A stretch of DNA of 36,104 nt from positions 1 through 36,104 of the forward strand of contig CAIKAA010000535.1 of assembly GCA_903825275.1 (NCBI GenBank), given 5' to 3'. Positions 16,988-24,912 of the stretch are shown piece by piece. Every line of letters starts with the position of its first letter. The first letter of the stretch is position 1. The position numbers and the translations under genes were made by a program. A model generated the notes under the pieces. The model worked only from the letters and a program-made list of their open reading frames with translations. It was not told the DNA's origin and did no database searches. The stretch is from an uncultured Fibrobacterota bacterium. Its GTDB lineage: Bacteria; Fibrobacterota; Fibrobacteria; UBA5070.

Positions 16988-17246
16988 GAAAATTTATCGA
17001 AGCGACATAAATTGACCTGGTCGTTTGCTGGGACTGGAGCGAGTTCGACTACAAGGCGATTTGGAAGCGCGCTGGTCTTGTACAGAGAAGTCTACGCATG
17101 AACCAAAGAGGCCAGTCAAGAACGGATAGGATGAGGCCCGTTTGATCGATGGGGATGATTTTTTGGCCGGTGAATTTAGTAAGTCCAGGAATGCAGTTTA
17201 CGCGATCGGGTCCTGTGCTAGGGAGGATTCCAACAAGGGAGGTTGG

Positions 17247-18281
17247 TTAACCGTGTTGGAGCTTGCGGGTCATCATATCGCAAGGGGAGTGGCATGAGTC
17301 CCTGAGACAAATTGTTGGCGATGTGGGAAATGTCAAATCTTGGCTCTGGATGGTTCCCAATTTATCTTGCAGGCACCAAGCGCTAAAAACTTCCCCGTCG
17401 ACCTTGACGGTGATGCATTCGAGCCCAGCCCAGCAGGTCCATCCCTTCCAACGATTTAGCCGGCCTAATACCATCTGGGGAACTTGAACCACAAAATGGT
17501 CGCCATTCAAAGCGGCAACCTTCATTCCTCCCCGTGTGGAAAAATTGTCTTTGTTCCATGGAACAGAACAGTCAAATGCTTCCATGATTTTTTTCTGATG
17601 ATCGGAATACATGATCATCGGCATGCCTGGTTTCAGAGATTCTAGAAGTGGCTGTAGGCTGATCGATGAATTTGTCAGAATGGATCGGAGGCTTTTCGCC
17701 ATTTCTAACGACTTGTCGAATAGCGGAGGATACATCATGATATTGAAGTGGGTCGAGACGATTGGATGGATTCTTTCGGCCAGCTCCAAAAATTGGGCTG
17801 GTCGGCTTTGCCTTGGGTGGAAGCTCAGACACAAATGATCAAGCACGGACATGATCGCGGTCCATTTTTGGCTGGGCAACGATCCGTTGGACATCAAACC
17901 TGTGTAACCTCCACGGCTCTTGATGTGCTGCAATAGCTCCGCAAGCGCTGGGAAAAGGGTGGCTTCTCCACCGGTAAGCTCGAAGTAGACCTTCTTGCCA
18001 AACGAGCCTGAGTAGTGATTCATGACACGATCCACAAAATCTCGACAAACTTCAATAGGTAGATCGGGATAATGACCGCCATTCAGCTCGGTGGAGCAGT
18101 AAGGGCACCTGAAATTGCAAAGCGAAGTGATGTTCCAGCTGACCACGACGAACTGGGCGTGTCGAGGATTCGCGTGGTCCATCGCTTTGATGGAAGCAAG
18201 ATTCGGGAGCCCAAGATTCTTGGTGCCTTCTTCGGGCGCGGAATCAGAGATCGAGCGATCATCAATCGAAGGCAAATCCAT
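17247..18281 (-). CDS. Radical SAM enzyme with C-terminal cysteine-rich (SPASM-like) domain, copy 1
   Basis: A 344-residue radical SAM protein. C55-x3-C59-x2-C62 in 'SLCNFRCPYC' binds the SAM-cleaving [4Fe-4S] cluster, and 'FELTGGEATLFP' is the GGE step that contacts SAM. The C-terminal 65 residues carry six cysteines (C283, C289, C303, C325, C330, C334) in a C-x5-C-x13-C-x21-C-x4-C-x3-C pattern resembling SPASM/twitch auxiliary cluster domains. ATG 18281 is preceded by AAAGG. Compared with the two homologues upstream it has about 19 extra N-terminal residues. It is the last gene of a set with the other two radical SAM genes and a glycosyltransferase. The substrate is unknown: SPASM enzymes often modify peptides, but no precursor peptide is visible nearby. 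Confidence 0.9.
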   Translation of the reverse strand: MDLPSIDDRSISDSAPEEGTKNLGLPNLASIKAMDHANPRHAQFVVVSWNITSLCNFRCPYCSTELNGGHYPDLPIEVCRDFVDRVMNHYSGSFGKKVYFELTGGEATLFPALAELLQHIKSRGGYTGLMSNGSLPSQKWTAIMSVLDHLCLSFHPRQSRPAQFLELAERIHPIVSTHFNIMMYPPLFDKSLEMAKSLRSILTNSSISLQPLLESLKPGMPMIMYSDHQKKIMEAFDCSVPWNKDNFSTRGGMKVAALNGDHFVVQVPQMVLGRLNRWKGWTCWAGLECITVKVDGEVFSAWCLQDKLGTIQSQDLTFPTSPTICLRDSCHSPCDMMTRKLQHG

Positions 18282-18321
18282 CGAGGGTACCTTTCACAGT
18301 AGGGAACCGAAACGGCTCGTT

Positions 18322-18330
18322 GGGGGGGGG
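18322..18330. repeat. Nine-base G homopolymer between radical SAM copies 2 and 1
   Basis: Nine consecutive G on the plus strand lie in the 74-base gap upstream of radical SAM copy 1, about 40 bases before its ATG. It is not in a coding frame; length changes could alter spacing in the mRNA leader. Confidence 0.8.
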
Positions 18331-18355
18331 ACCTATCGAGTCAGAAAATGGCATG

Positions 18356-19336
18356 TCAATTGGGTTGTCGAATTCGACTTAACATCATATCGCAATTAGC
18401 GTGGCACTCTTCTCGCTTGCAAATGGTCGGGGAAACGGGAAGAGAATAGTCATTTGACTGGATGTTTCCCAACCGGTCTTGTAAGCACCATGAACGATAT
18501 ACTTCGCCGTTGCCTGAGATCACGAGGCATTCCAATCCTGCCCAACAAGTCCATCCTTTCCAGCGGTTTATCTGTCCAAGAAGAATCTCAGGAGGAAGGA
18601 CAACAACTTGATCGCCGTTGGAGTCGATGAGCTTCATTCCACCCCGCATGGAAAAGATTTTCCTGTTCGAAGGGATCGAACAATCGAATTCGCTGATGGC
18701 CTTCTTTTGAGCCTCGGTGTAATGCATCAGTTGTTCACCGGGTCGGAGCGATTCGAGCAGTGGCTGTAGCGCTATACTTGAATTGGTTAATGTAGATCGC
18801 AGATCCGTTGCAATTTCCAAGGACCGATCGAAAAGCGGAGGGTACATCATGATATTGAAGTGCGTCGAAGTTTCCTGGTGGACTTTCCGGGCGACTTCCC
18901 GGAATGATTCATACCTGGCTTGCCGAGGGTGGAAACTGAGGCAAAGATGATCCAGGAGGGGACTCAATGCGTCCCAACTGGAAATGGGGGGCGATCCGTT
19001 CGAAAGTAGCCCGCAATACCCATTTTGAGCCTTGATGTACTGCAACAGTTCTTGCAATCCAGGGAATAGAGTGGCTTCTCCTCCAGTAAATTCGAAGTAG
19101 ACCTTTTTCCCTAGCTTGCCTGCATAATGTTCCAGGGTTCGATCCACAAACCGGCGACAAACATCTAGATTCAAACCCGGAAAATGACCTCCATTCGTAG
19201 CGGAATTGCAATACGGGCATCTGTAATTGCATCGGTTTGTGATGCTCCAAAGGATGAGAGCAAACTGCGCATGGTCCGGGTTTTCATGTTCCATTCGTTG
19301 GACTGAATCCGCAGAAATATTTTGATGTTGGATCAC
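18356..19336 (-). CDS. Radical SAM enzyme with C-terminal cysteine-rich (SPASM-like) domain, copy 2
   Basis: A 326-residue homologue of copy 1, collinear throughout. C36-x3-C40-x2-C43 in 'NRCNYRCPYC' binds the radical SAM cluster, 'FEFTGGEATLFP' is the GGE motif, and the block 'STHFNIMMYPPLFD' is identical in copies 1 and 2. The C-terminal six-cysteine pattern ends in C306-x4-C311-x3-C315, as in copy 1. The start is GTG 19336 with AAAGGA six bases upstream. The gap to copy 1 is 74 bases and to copy 3 is 75. Strong conservation among the copies suggests tandem duplication with the enzyme core kept and perhaps different substrates. Confidence 0.9.
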   Translation of the reverse strand: MIQHQNISADSVQRMEHENPDHAQFALILWSITNRCNYRCPYCNSATNGGHFPGLNLDVCRRFVDRTLEHYAGKLGKKVYFEFTGGEATLFPGLQELLQYIKAQNGYCGLLSNGSPPISSWDALSPLLDHLCLSFHPRQARYESFREVARKVHQETSTHFNIMMYPPLFDRSLEIATDLRSTLTNSSIALQPLLESLRPGEQLMHYTEAQKKAISEFDCSIPSNRKIFSMRGGMKLIDSNGDQVVVLPPEILLGQINRWKGWTCWAGLECLVISGNGEVYRSWCLQDRLGNIQSNDYSLPVSPTICKREECHANCDMMLSRIRQPN

Positions 19337-19411
19337 GGAAATCCTTTCGGTAGGACAATCTTGGAAAGGGCTGGTGCATTACGGAGAATTCACATTTTAT
19401 GACTAACCACT

Positions 19412-20392
19412 TCAGTCGGTGCGCCGTGCACGGCTTGTGGTAATGTCCGCATTGCAATGACAGGAGTCGCGTTTGCAAATTGTCGGTGTTGTCGGGAATT
19501 CCCAATCAAAGGTATGGATCCATCCGACCAAATCTTGTCGGCACCAGGCCCGGAAAATCTCTCCATCAGCTTTGATCACCAAACACTCCAGACCAACCCA
19601 GCAGGTCCAATTTTTCCAGCGGTTTATTTTCGCTAGTACGATTTGCGGAGGCTGCATAAGAACATGGCCTCCCTGCGAATCGATCAGCGTCATTCCGCCG
19701 CGGGTGGAAAACCCCTTTCGAAGCCATGGGGTAGATCCGTCGAAATTTGTCATCACTTGGTGCTGAACTTCGGTGTATTGCATCATGGGCATGCCTGGAT
19801 TCAGCTTCTCGAGCAAGGGTTGTAATTGGATGGTGGAATCGGTGACGGCAGATTTCAAGCTCGTGGCCATTTCTAGCGCCTGATCGAAAAGCTGGGGGTA
19901 CATCATGATGTTGAAATGGGTGGATGTCAACGGATGAACCTTGCGTGCGAGTTCCAGAAAATGGGAAGGTCTGCTTTGTCGGGGGTGGAAGCTTAGGCAA
20001 AGGTGGTCTAGGAGCGGAACCACTTCGTCCCATTTTTCTAGCCGTAATGATCCATTCGAAATCAGGCCGCAATTCCCGCCTTGGTTTTTGATGTGTCGCA
20101 AGAGTTCGAGCAAGCCGGGATAAAGTGTTGCCTCGCCTCCGGTAAGTTCAATGAAGACCTTTTTCCCCAATCGGCCTGCGTAGTGTTCCAAAAGTCGATC
20201 GACAAATCGACGGCAGGTGTCGAGGTCAACTCCCGGAAATTGACCGCCGTTCAGGTCGTTGGAGCAATAGAGGCATCGGTAGTTGCATCGGGTGGTGATG
20301 CACCAGTTGACCACGATGGTCTCCGAATGGAGGGGGTTCTCGTGTTCCAGTTTCAGCAGGGAGTCCGAAGGGATGGTTTCGATTGGAGTCAC
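19412..20392 (-). CDS. Radical SAM enzyme with altered C-terminal cysteine pattern, copy 3
   Basis: A 326-residue homologue of copies 1 and 2 and the first of the three to be transcribed. The radical SAM cysteines C36-x3-C40-x2-C43 ('TRCNYRCLYC') and the 'IELTGGEATLYP' motif are intact. It differs at the C-terminus: the last cysteine of the copy 1/2 pattern is alanine (A315), and a cysteine instead lies two residues earlier (C306-x4-C311-x1-C313). The last auxiliary-cluster ligand may therefore be shifted or lost. The start is GTG 20392 with AAGGGG upstream. The 65-base gap to the glycosyltransferase gene suggests one operon. Confidence 0.88.
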   Translation of the reverse strand: MTPIETIPSDSLLKLEHENPLHSETIVVNWCITTRCNYRCLYCSNDLNGGQFPGVDLDTCRRFVDRLLEHYAGRLGKKVFIELTGGEATLYPGLLELLRHIKNQGGNCGLISNGSLRLEKWDEVVPLLDHLCLSFHPRQSRPSHFLELARKVHPLTSTHFNIMMYPQLFDQALEMATSLKSAVTDSTIQLQPLLEKLNPGMPMMQYTEVQHQVMTNFDGSTPWLRKGFSTRGGMTLIDSQGGHVLMQPPQIVLAKINRWKNWTCWVGLECLVIKADGEIFRAWCRQDLVGWIHTFDWEFPTTPTICKRDSCHCNADITTSRARRTD

Positions 20393-20457
20393 GTGGATCT
20401 AAGCCCCTTTCATGGTTTGAAATGCCTCGGAATATGCGGCTTGGTCGGATGGATTCC

Positions 20458-21234
20458 TTAGGACATTTCCATCAACGAAAGCGCATCGAAATCACGGCCA
20501 AGAAAGTTTGTGGCTCGACGCCATCGAGGGGTCAAGGTTAGGCCGGGAAAACAGGCGCTGGCATGTCCGATATGCTCGACAAGATTTGGAATGTGAACAG
20601 CCAGGTTTTTGCGCGTGGGGTGTTTGGTCAGAATACGTCCGATCAAAATGTCACTGGCCATTTTGGATCCGATCCGTCCTTCTTCCTCCCAATTCTTATT
20701 GGCGAGATGGATAAGCGTCTCGAGGGGGAATTTCAAACACTGCGCTCCCCAAAATCCCGATCCCTGCTTGCCTTCGGCGGGGGTTCGATACAGGCCTGGT
20801 GCAGTGCCCGGTGGCACTTCCTTCATGTCGAAAAATGTCACGATTCCGGTGTCTTCGGGAACGCGCTGTGCAATGATTCGAGAAACGGCGTTCCGACAAA
20901 GCAAAAGATCGTCTTCGAAAAACAGCAAATCCCTCCCCATTGCGGCAGAATGGACGATCAGCCTTCGCATCGCCTCGGTACTTCCTAAATTCTCACCAAG
21001 ACGCACGATCTCCCAGCTGTTTGCGGCAAACGGTGTCAGTCTCGACTTTAAACTGTCGACAAATTTTGTGGTCCCATCGACATAAAGGCGTCGCGTCAAG
21101 GCCTTGCCGCCTTCCTTGTCAATTTGCTGGATGGTTTCACCGACGTAAAATCCTCGTGGGCGGTCACACGTGAGAACCGCGATGGTTGGTTCCAGCGAAG
21201 AAATGTCTGAAGGAGATTCGGTAGTGCGCGTCAT
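20458..21234 (-). CDS. Predicted GT-A-type glycosyltransferase
   Basis: A 258-residue protein from ATG 21234 (AAGG upstream); an in-frame extension to 21345 is unlikely. It begins a Rossmann-like core with 'TIAVLTCDRP' (residues 17-26), the typical opening of GT-A family 2-like enzymes, and has 'DLLFFEDDLLLC' with E107-D108-D109, resembling the DxD metal/nucleotide-sugar motif. 'GSGFWGAQCLKFPLE' and 'VEHIGHASACFPG' are like the acceptor-side segments of such transferases. Donor and acceptor cannot be told. It is the first gene of the set with the three radical SAM enzymes, so they may act on one product. There is no signal peptide, implying a cytoplasmic location. Confidence 0.7.
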   Translation of the reverse strand: MTRTTESPSDISSLEPTIAVLTCDRPRGFYVGETIQQIDKEGGKALTRRLYVDGTTKFVDSLKSRLTPFAANSWEIVRLGENLGSTEAMRRLIVHSAAMGRDLLFFEDDLLLCRNAVSRIIAQRVPEDTGIVTFFDMKEVPPGTAPGLYRTPAEGKQGSGFWGAQCLKFPLETLIHLANKNWEEEGRIGSKMASDILIGRILTKHPTRKNLAVHIPNLVEHIGHASACFPGLTLTPRWRRATNFLGRDFDALSLMEMS

Positions 21235-21310
21235 AACAAAACGCCTTGTTAAAGGAAGTTTTGGCCAGGAATTGTCTAAAGAATAAAATACTGTCTTGCC
21301 TTGTAAGAAG

Positions 21311-21322
21311 CGAAATATTTCG
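21311..21322. promoter_or_regulatory. 12-base perfect palindrome upstream of the glycosyltransferase-radical SAM genes
   Basis: CGAAATATTTCG lies 77 bases upstream of the glycosyltransferase ATG, in the 185-base gap after the secreted-protein gene. It is placed where an operator could act, but I find no convincing -35/-10 pair around it. Confidence 0.25.
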
Positions 21323-21419
21323 ACAACCAAAATGCATGACCACAAGATGAAGGCTCCGCAGACCCACTCCTAGGTCGATCGGAAGGGGCCAGGCTAGGGG
21401 GCGGCGGCAGGTTTTTGGG

Positions 21420-22835
21420 TCAACGAAGGATTGGCAAGACGGTTGTTGCCGTTGGATCGATGGCTTGGACGAACATCAGCCCATGGCTGGAGATGGGAAG
21501 CAATGTGGTCATTTCCTCTGAAATCCGTCGTTCCAGAATTTTTCCACTTGCGGAGAGAATCCGCCATTCCACCTTGCCTGGATCGGAGCTGCGGCGCGTG
21601 ACCAAAAGCCCTTGGGAGGCGATGCGAACTTGGTACGAGGGGGTGTGGGATTGAACTTTTGTGGCAATTCCTGTCGAGGGAGGGATGGCCGACATAGCGA
21701 CCCTTGCTAAGCCGAAATCCACCGAATCGCCAAGGATTGGATAAGCGTTGTGACGGGCCGAGCAAAGGTCTTCAACCTGGAACGTGGAGGTCAAATGACC
21801 CAGCCGCACTTCTTCTGGGTCGGGCAAGATCAGCCAGTCATTCTTGTACAACGCGCTGTCCAGGTTGCGATCGATTCCTTCCGAAAGGTCGAAGAAAGGA
21901 TCGACGACCGAAGAATCATTCGAGAGGAGAAGTTCACTTCCCAAACTCCGGATGTGGGAGTTCTGGGTGGGTGTCCGATATTGGTAAACCCGCCTTCCGG
22001 TCGATTTAATCAAGGATTTTCCCGAAGGAATGCCCCAGGTCTGGGCCACAGCGATAGGATATTGCTCGACCCAAGTCTGGTTCATGGCAAACCAAGAGGA
22101 TGCCAATCCCAACCCGGTAATTTGGGCAGAATCAACAACGGATACGGAGTCCAAGTAAGTCTGTGGATAGGGCGGCCGTTGAATCCGGAGCACAGTGCCC
22201 TTGGCTAGGCGTCGCCTCAGGGAATCCAAAATTTGAGGGGCTGATCGGTTTCGAAGCGATAAACTGTCGGCGGAGCTCGTCATTTCGCAGGGCGGCGTGC
22301 CGGAGCCTTGTCCCCAGCCGGATCCGACCTGGTACACGATCCTCGGCATCAATGTATCGATTCGTTTGGACGCTTGGTGGATCTCGCCGATCGCGATCAC
22401 CGATCGGGGAAAAAAACTCGAATGCCAGGAGAAGTCGCCCACCAAGTCCAAACTCTTGGAGGAGTCGATCAGGGTGCACATCACGCCCATTCCGCATTCC
22501 AATGGTTGGAGGTGCCACCAAACTTTGACGTCGGCTGTGACCAGAGGCGTGCCGCACTGGCCACAAGTGGCGATGCTTTTAAATGTCCAGGTCGTGTCCG
22601 AGGTCCAAATGACATTGTCGGCATGGTAGTACCGGAGAGAATCCACCACCACCAGCTGCCCCGGATTTACCGCCTGGGTCTGGACCCAAAGTTGCCGCGC
22701 GGTGTAGATGGCGCTGAAGCTCAAGGTTGGATTGGTGTTGGCTGCCTGGCCCACGCTACAGGTTAGGAATGCCAACAAACAGGTCATCCCGGGAAGGCAT
22801 TGGAGGGAGCGGGGGGTGTGGGCCGAAAGATTCAT
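21420..22835 (-). CDS. Secreted protein with signal peptide and possible type IX-like sorting tail
   Basis: A 471-residue protein of no family known to me. The N-terminus has a signal-peptide pattern: basic/polar start, hydrophobic 'MTCLLAFLTCSVGQA' at residues 17-31, and likely cleavage after an Ala. The mature part is beta-rich with several cysteine pairs ('CGQCGTP', 'LECGMGVMC'), suggesting an oxidising extracytoplasmic environment. The last ~75 residues ('YQVRIASQGLLVTRR', 'WRILSASGKILERRIS', 'ISSHGLMFVQAID') follow the V-x-I...G-x-L-V...V-x-[DS]-x-x-G+-[LI]...GL-[YM]-[VF]-V pattern of C-terminal sorting domains seen in Fibrobacterota and Bacteroidota. The tail call is by pattern only. 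Confidence 0.7.
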   Translation of the reverse strand: MNLSAHTPRSLQCLPGMTCLLAFLTCSVGQAANTNPTLSFSAIYTARQLWVQTQAVNPGQLVVVDSLRYYHADNVIWTSDTTWTFKSIATCGQCGTPLVTADVKVWWHLQPLECGMGVMCTLIDSSKSLDLVGDFSWHSSFFPRSVIAIGEIHQASKRIDTLMPRIVYQVGSGWGQGSGTPPCEMTSSADSLSLRNRSAPQILDSLRRRLAKGTVLRIQRPPYPQTYLDSVSVVDSAQITGLGLASSWFAMNQTWVEQYPIAVAQTWGIPSGKSLIKSTGRRVYQYRTPTQNSHIRSLGSELLLSNDSSVVDPFFDLSEGIDRNLDSALYKNDWLILPDPEEVRLGHLTSTFQVEDLCSARHNAYPILGDSVDFGLARVAMSAIPPSTGIATKVQSHTPSYQVRIASQGLLVTRRSSDPGKVEWRILSASGKILERRISEEMTTLLPISSHGLMFVQAIDPTATTVLPILR

Positions 22836-23411
22836 GAGTCAAGCATACGAGGGGCTATCGTTGATCAGCCATACAAGATTTGTTCGCTGAGGCAATATTG
22901 TACTCCGGGGAGGTACGCAGAGGTGGGGGGGCTCGGTGGATGCTTTCCCTTCTGTGGTGTGGGTAGGTGCCCGACGGGCAGATGCCTTTTGGGGGAACTG
23001 CACGGATCCGCCCGACTACTGTCGGCTATTTACTTTTTCTTCTTGGACGAATCGGGCTTCATCAAGCCCTTGAGAAAGCATGAAAAAAAGCTTCCGTCGC
23101 ATTGCGAATAAACTCACCCCCCCTGGACCCCCATTTGGTGTTTTGATTTGGAAACCGTATGGTTGTTTAGGATGATCGTGAAAGTCGTGTCCACATCCCC
23201 ACCGCTCTCTAGCGCCTCACCCCGCCGACATGCGTCGGCACCTCTCTACCTCGTCATGGAGAGGGGATGGTATCACGACAGGGCACCTTGCACTGCCCTA
23301 CAAGATCCGGCCACATCCCCGCTGTCTTGCCCATGGCAAATCAGGCGGGTGCGCACTTATCCAGACGGATCCATTCGGTGGACTGTTTTTCACGAAGGCC
23401 TGATCGATCGC
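22836..23411. other. 576-base gene-free stretch with stem-loops
   Basis: No supported gene on either strand. The readings seen are 28-31 codon peptides, one lysine-ended, that lack homologous features. It holds several perfect short inverted repeats: 22968-22980 (TGCCCG-A-CGGGCA), 23054-23069 (GGGCTT-CATC-AAGCCC), and two adjacent stems at 23224-23264 described separately. None is followed by a T-run, so they are not obvious terminators. Codon structure is absent. The region may be a decayed gene or an intergenic repeat. Confidence 0.5.
23224..23264. repeat. Two adjacent stem-loops (REP-like)
   Basis: GCCGAC-ATGC-GTCGGC (23224-23239) is followed one base later by CCTCTC...GAGAGG (23241-23246 with 23259-23264). 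The surrounding composition (CTCACCCC before, GGGG after) resembles dispersed intergenic repeats of bacterial genomes. A genome-wide search would show whether it is repeated. Confidence 0.4.
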
Positions 23412-24047
23412 CTAGTCGGGAAGGCGGCGAGCCACAGCTCGGACGGGGGCACCGTCCAAATCTTTGCCCAAAAGGGGCAAAACCATGGCTTCGTGCCAGC
23501 CGGGTAGGGTTTGGGAAAGGTTCAGGCCTTCCACCAAAATGGTCCCGCAGGCTAGAAGTTCGCGGTGGGTTGCATCCGAGGCATTGAAGGCTTGGACGGA
23601 GAGGTAGTCAAAGCCGATCATGCGAATGCCGCGCGCGATCAGCCAGCGAGCTCCGGAAAGATCCAAGCCGACATAGGTCGGGTCAAATTCTGACTGAGCC
23701 ATCAGGTTGCGAGACGTGTTGGTCGTCCTGAGGAAGATTCGTATTGCGTCGTGTGGAATGGAGAGAGATTCCAAAACCCGCTCATCCACGATGGATTCGT
23801 CCCCAGTATCTCCGATCCAGGTGGGACCGATCAAATCCTCCAACGACAAGGATTCGACCATCTTTCCGTCCACCAAAAAGTGGGAGGGGGCATCGAGGTG
23901 CGTGCCCGCATGGGCACTCATGGAGATCCACGAAACCCGAACCGGACAGGTTTCGTCAATGACGCATTGTTGGGTGAGGGAGGGGCGTTGGGCATCGGGC
24001 CAAACCGGCATTTCGGCGTGGATCGGATGGGTCAGGTCGATCCACAT
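23412..24047 (-). CDS. Cyclase-family hydrolase (kynurenine formamidase-like)
   Basis: A 211-residue metal-dependent hydrolase of the cyclase/arylformamidase family. The metal-binding motif HxGTHxDxPxH is complete: H46-A-G-T-H50-L-D52-A-P-S-H56. The opening 'WIDLTHPIHAEMPVWPDAQ' and later 'GLDLSGARWLIARGIRMIGFDYLSVQ' and 'LLACGTILVEGLNLS' are typical. Members hydrolyse N-formylkynurenine or other amides and lactones; without tryptophan-catabolism neighbours the substrate is open. The ATG follows the scpB stop by three bases, so the two genes are co-transcribed. Confidence 0.88.
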   Translation of the reverse strand: MWIDLTHPIHAEMPVWPDAQRPSLTQQCVIDETCPVRVSWISMSAHAGTHLDAPSHFLVDGKMVESLSLEDLIGPTWIGDTGDESIVDERVLESLSIPHDAIRIFLRTTNTSRNLMAQSEFDPTYVGLDLSGARWLIARGIRMIGFDYLSVQAFNASDATHRELLACGTILVEGLNLSQTLPGWHEAMVLPLLGKDLDGAPVRAVARRLPD

Positions 24048-24050
24048 AGG

Positions 24051-24860
24051 TCACTCTTCTTGTTGTTGAGGTTGGAGCAACACTCCACCGGGGGCGACTT
24101 GGGGCAAAAGGGAGCGCGACTGGACCAGCTCCTCGAATTCCGCCAACCGTGGCAGGTCGTCGGGGAGTTTGGAAATGCCGAAATATTCCAAAAACTCGCG
24201 GGTGGTGCCGTAGGTCAGAGGACGCCCCGGAGTGTCGGTGCGGCCGGAGACCGTCACCAGCTTTTTTTCCAAAAGTTTTTTCAAGGCTCCGTCGGCGCTG
24301 ACGCCGCGAACCGCCTCGATCTCGGCCTTGGTGATGGGCTGTTTGTAGGCGACGACCGCTAAGGTTTCCAGCACCGCCTGAGAGAGACGGCGGTTTTGGA
24401 CTTCCTTGAAGAGTCCGCGCAACCACGGATACAGTTCGTGGCGCGTGCGCATGCGCCACCCACCTGCCGCCGACACGATTTCAAAGGGATGGCGGCCTTC
24501 GGTCAATCGTTGGTTGATGAGATTGACCAATTTCTGCACCTTGGGTGCGGAGAGAACCGGATCGACCATTTCCCGCAAATGGCGCAACGTCACCAATTCG
24601 GTGGAGGCGAACAACGCGGCTTCGACCAGGATTTCATCGTCGGGGCGAGGAATGGTTGGCTCTTCCAAATCCAGCTCATCGCCCTCGGAATAGGCGTTTT
24701 CCGATTGGATCAGTCGTTCTGGCAAAATGGGTGGAGATGGCGCGACTTCGGGAAGGGGCGCCAAAACTTCGAACGAGTCCTCGCCCTCCAAATCGACGGG
24801 AAGCGACACGCTTTCCTCAAGGGGCGATTCGACGCCGTTCGGTTGTGGTTCTTCCGACAT
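24051..24860 (-). CDS. scpB: Segregation and condensation protein ScpB
   Basis: A 269-residue ScpB, the kleisin-associated subunit that works with ScpA and SMC in chromosome condensation and segregation. The first ~75 residues are acidic and low-complexity, longer than in many ScpBs. The two winged-helix domains follow: 'ILVEAALFASTELVTLRHLR' (about 80-100), 'GRHPFEIVSAAGGWRMRTR', then the strongly conserved 'LSQAVLETLAVVAYKQPITK' and 'EIEAVRGVSADGALKKLLEK', with 'GRPLTYGTTREFLEYFGI' near the end. scpA is usually adjacent, but none is in this window. The gene is divergent from the SLBB protein gene and coupled to the cyclase gene. Confidence 0.95.
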   Translation of the reverse strand: MSEEPQPNGVESPLEESVSLPVDLEGEDSFEVLAPLPEVAPSPPILPERLIQSENAYSEGDELDLEEPTIPRPDDEILVEAALFASTELVTLRHLREMVDPVLSAPKVQKLVNLINQRLTEGRHPFEIVSAAGGWRMRTRHELYPWLRGLFKEVQNRRLSQAVLETLAVVAYKQPITKAEIEAVRGVSADGALKKLLEKKLVTVSGRTDTPGRPLTYGTTREFLEYFGISKLPDDLPRLAEFEELVQSRSLLPQVAPGGVLLQPQQQEE

Positions 24861-24912
24861 GTCTAGGCTCCGGATAGGTTCAGTTGGTCAACCCTGAATC
24901 TAGTTGTCAAGG

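Larger units (their letters stand above)
16836..17246. other. Intergenic region between the radical SAM genes and the eCIS operon
   Basis: About 410 bases without a convincing gene on either strand; the longest readings are peptides of 16-32 codons without supporting context. It holds the likely eCIS promoter and two perfect palindromes described separately. The part from about 17000 to 17246 shows no strong terminator. A weak CCAAC/GTTGG stem lies just downstream of the radical SAM stop and lacks a T-run, so read-through from the radical SAM genes into the eCIS operon cannot be excluded. Confidence 0.6.

Noticed and set aside
16836-17246. Possible precursor peptide genes for the radical SAM enzymes
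   Set aside because: The readings available are 16-32 codons, lack a leader/core pattern, and are not positioned behind convincing ribosome binding sites.
23082-23177. 31-codon plus-strand peptide (MKKSFRRIANKL...) and two minus-strand peptides in the gap
   Set aside because: Weak ribosome binding sites, no homologous features and overlapping one another; not enough to call a gene or a leader peptide.
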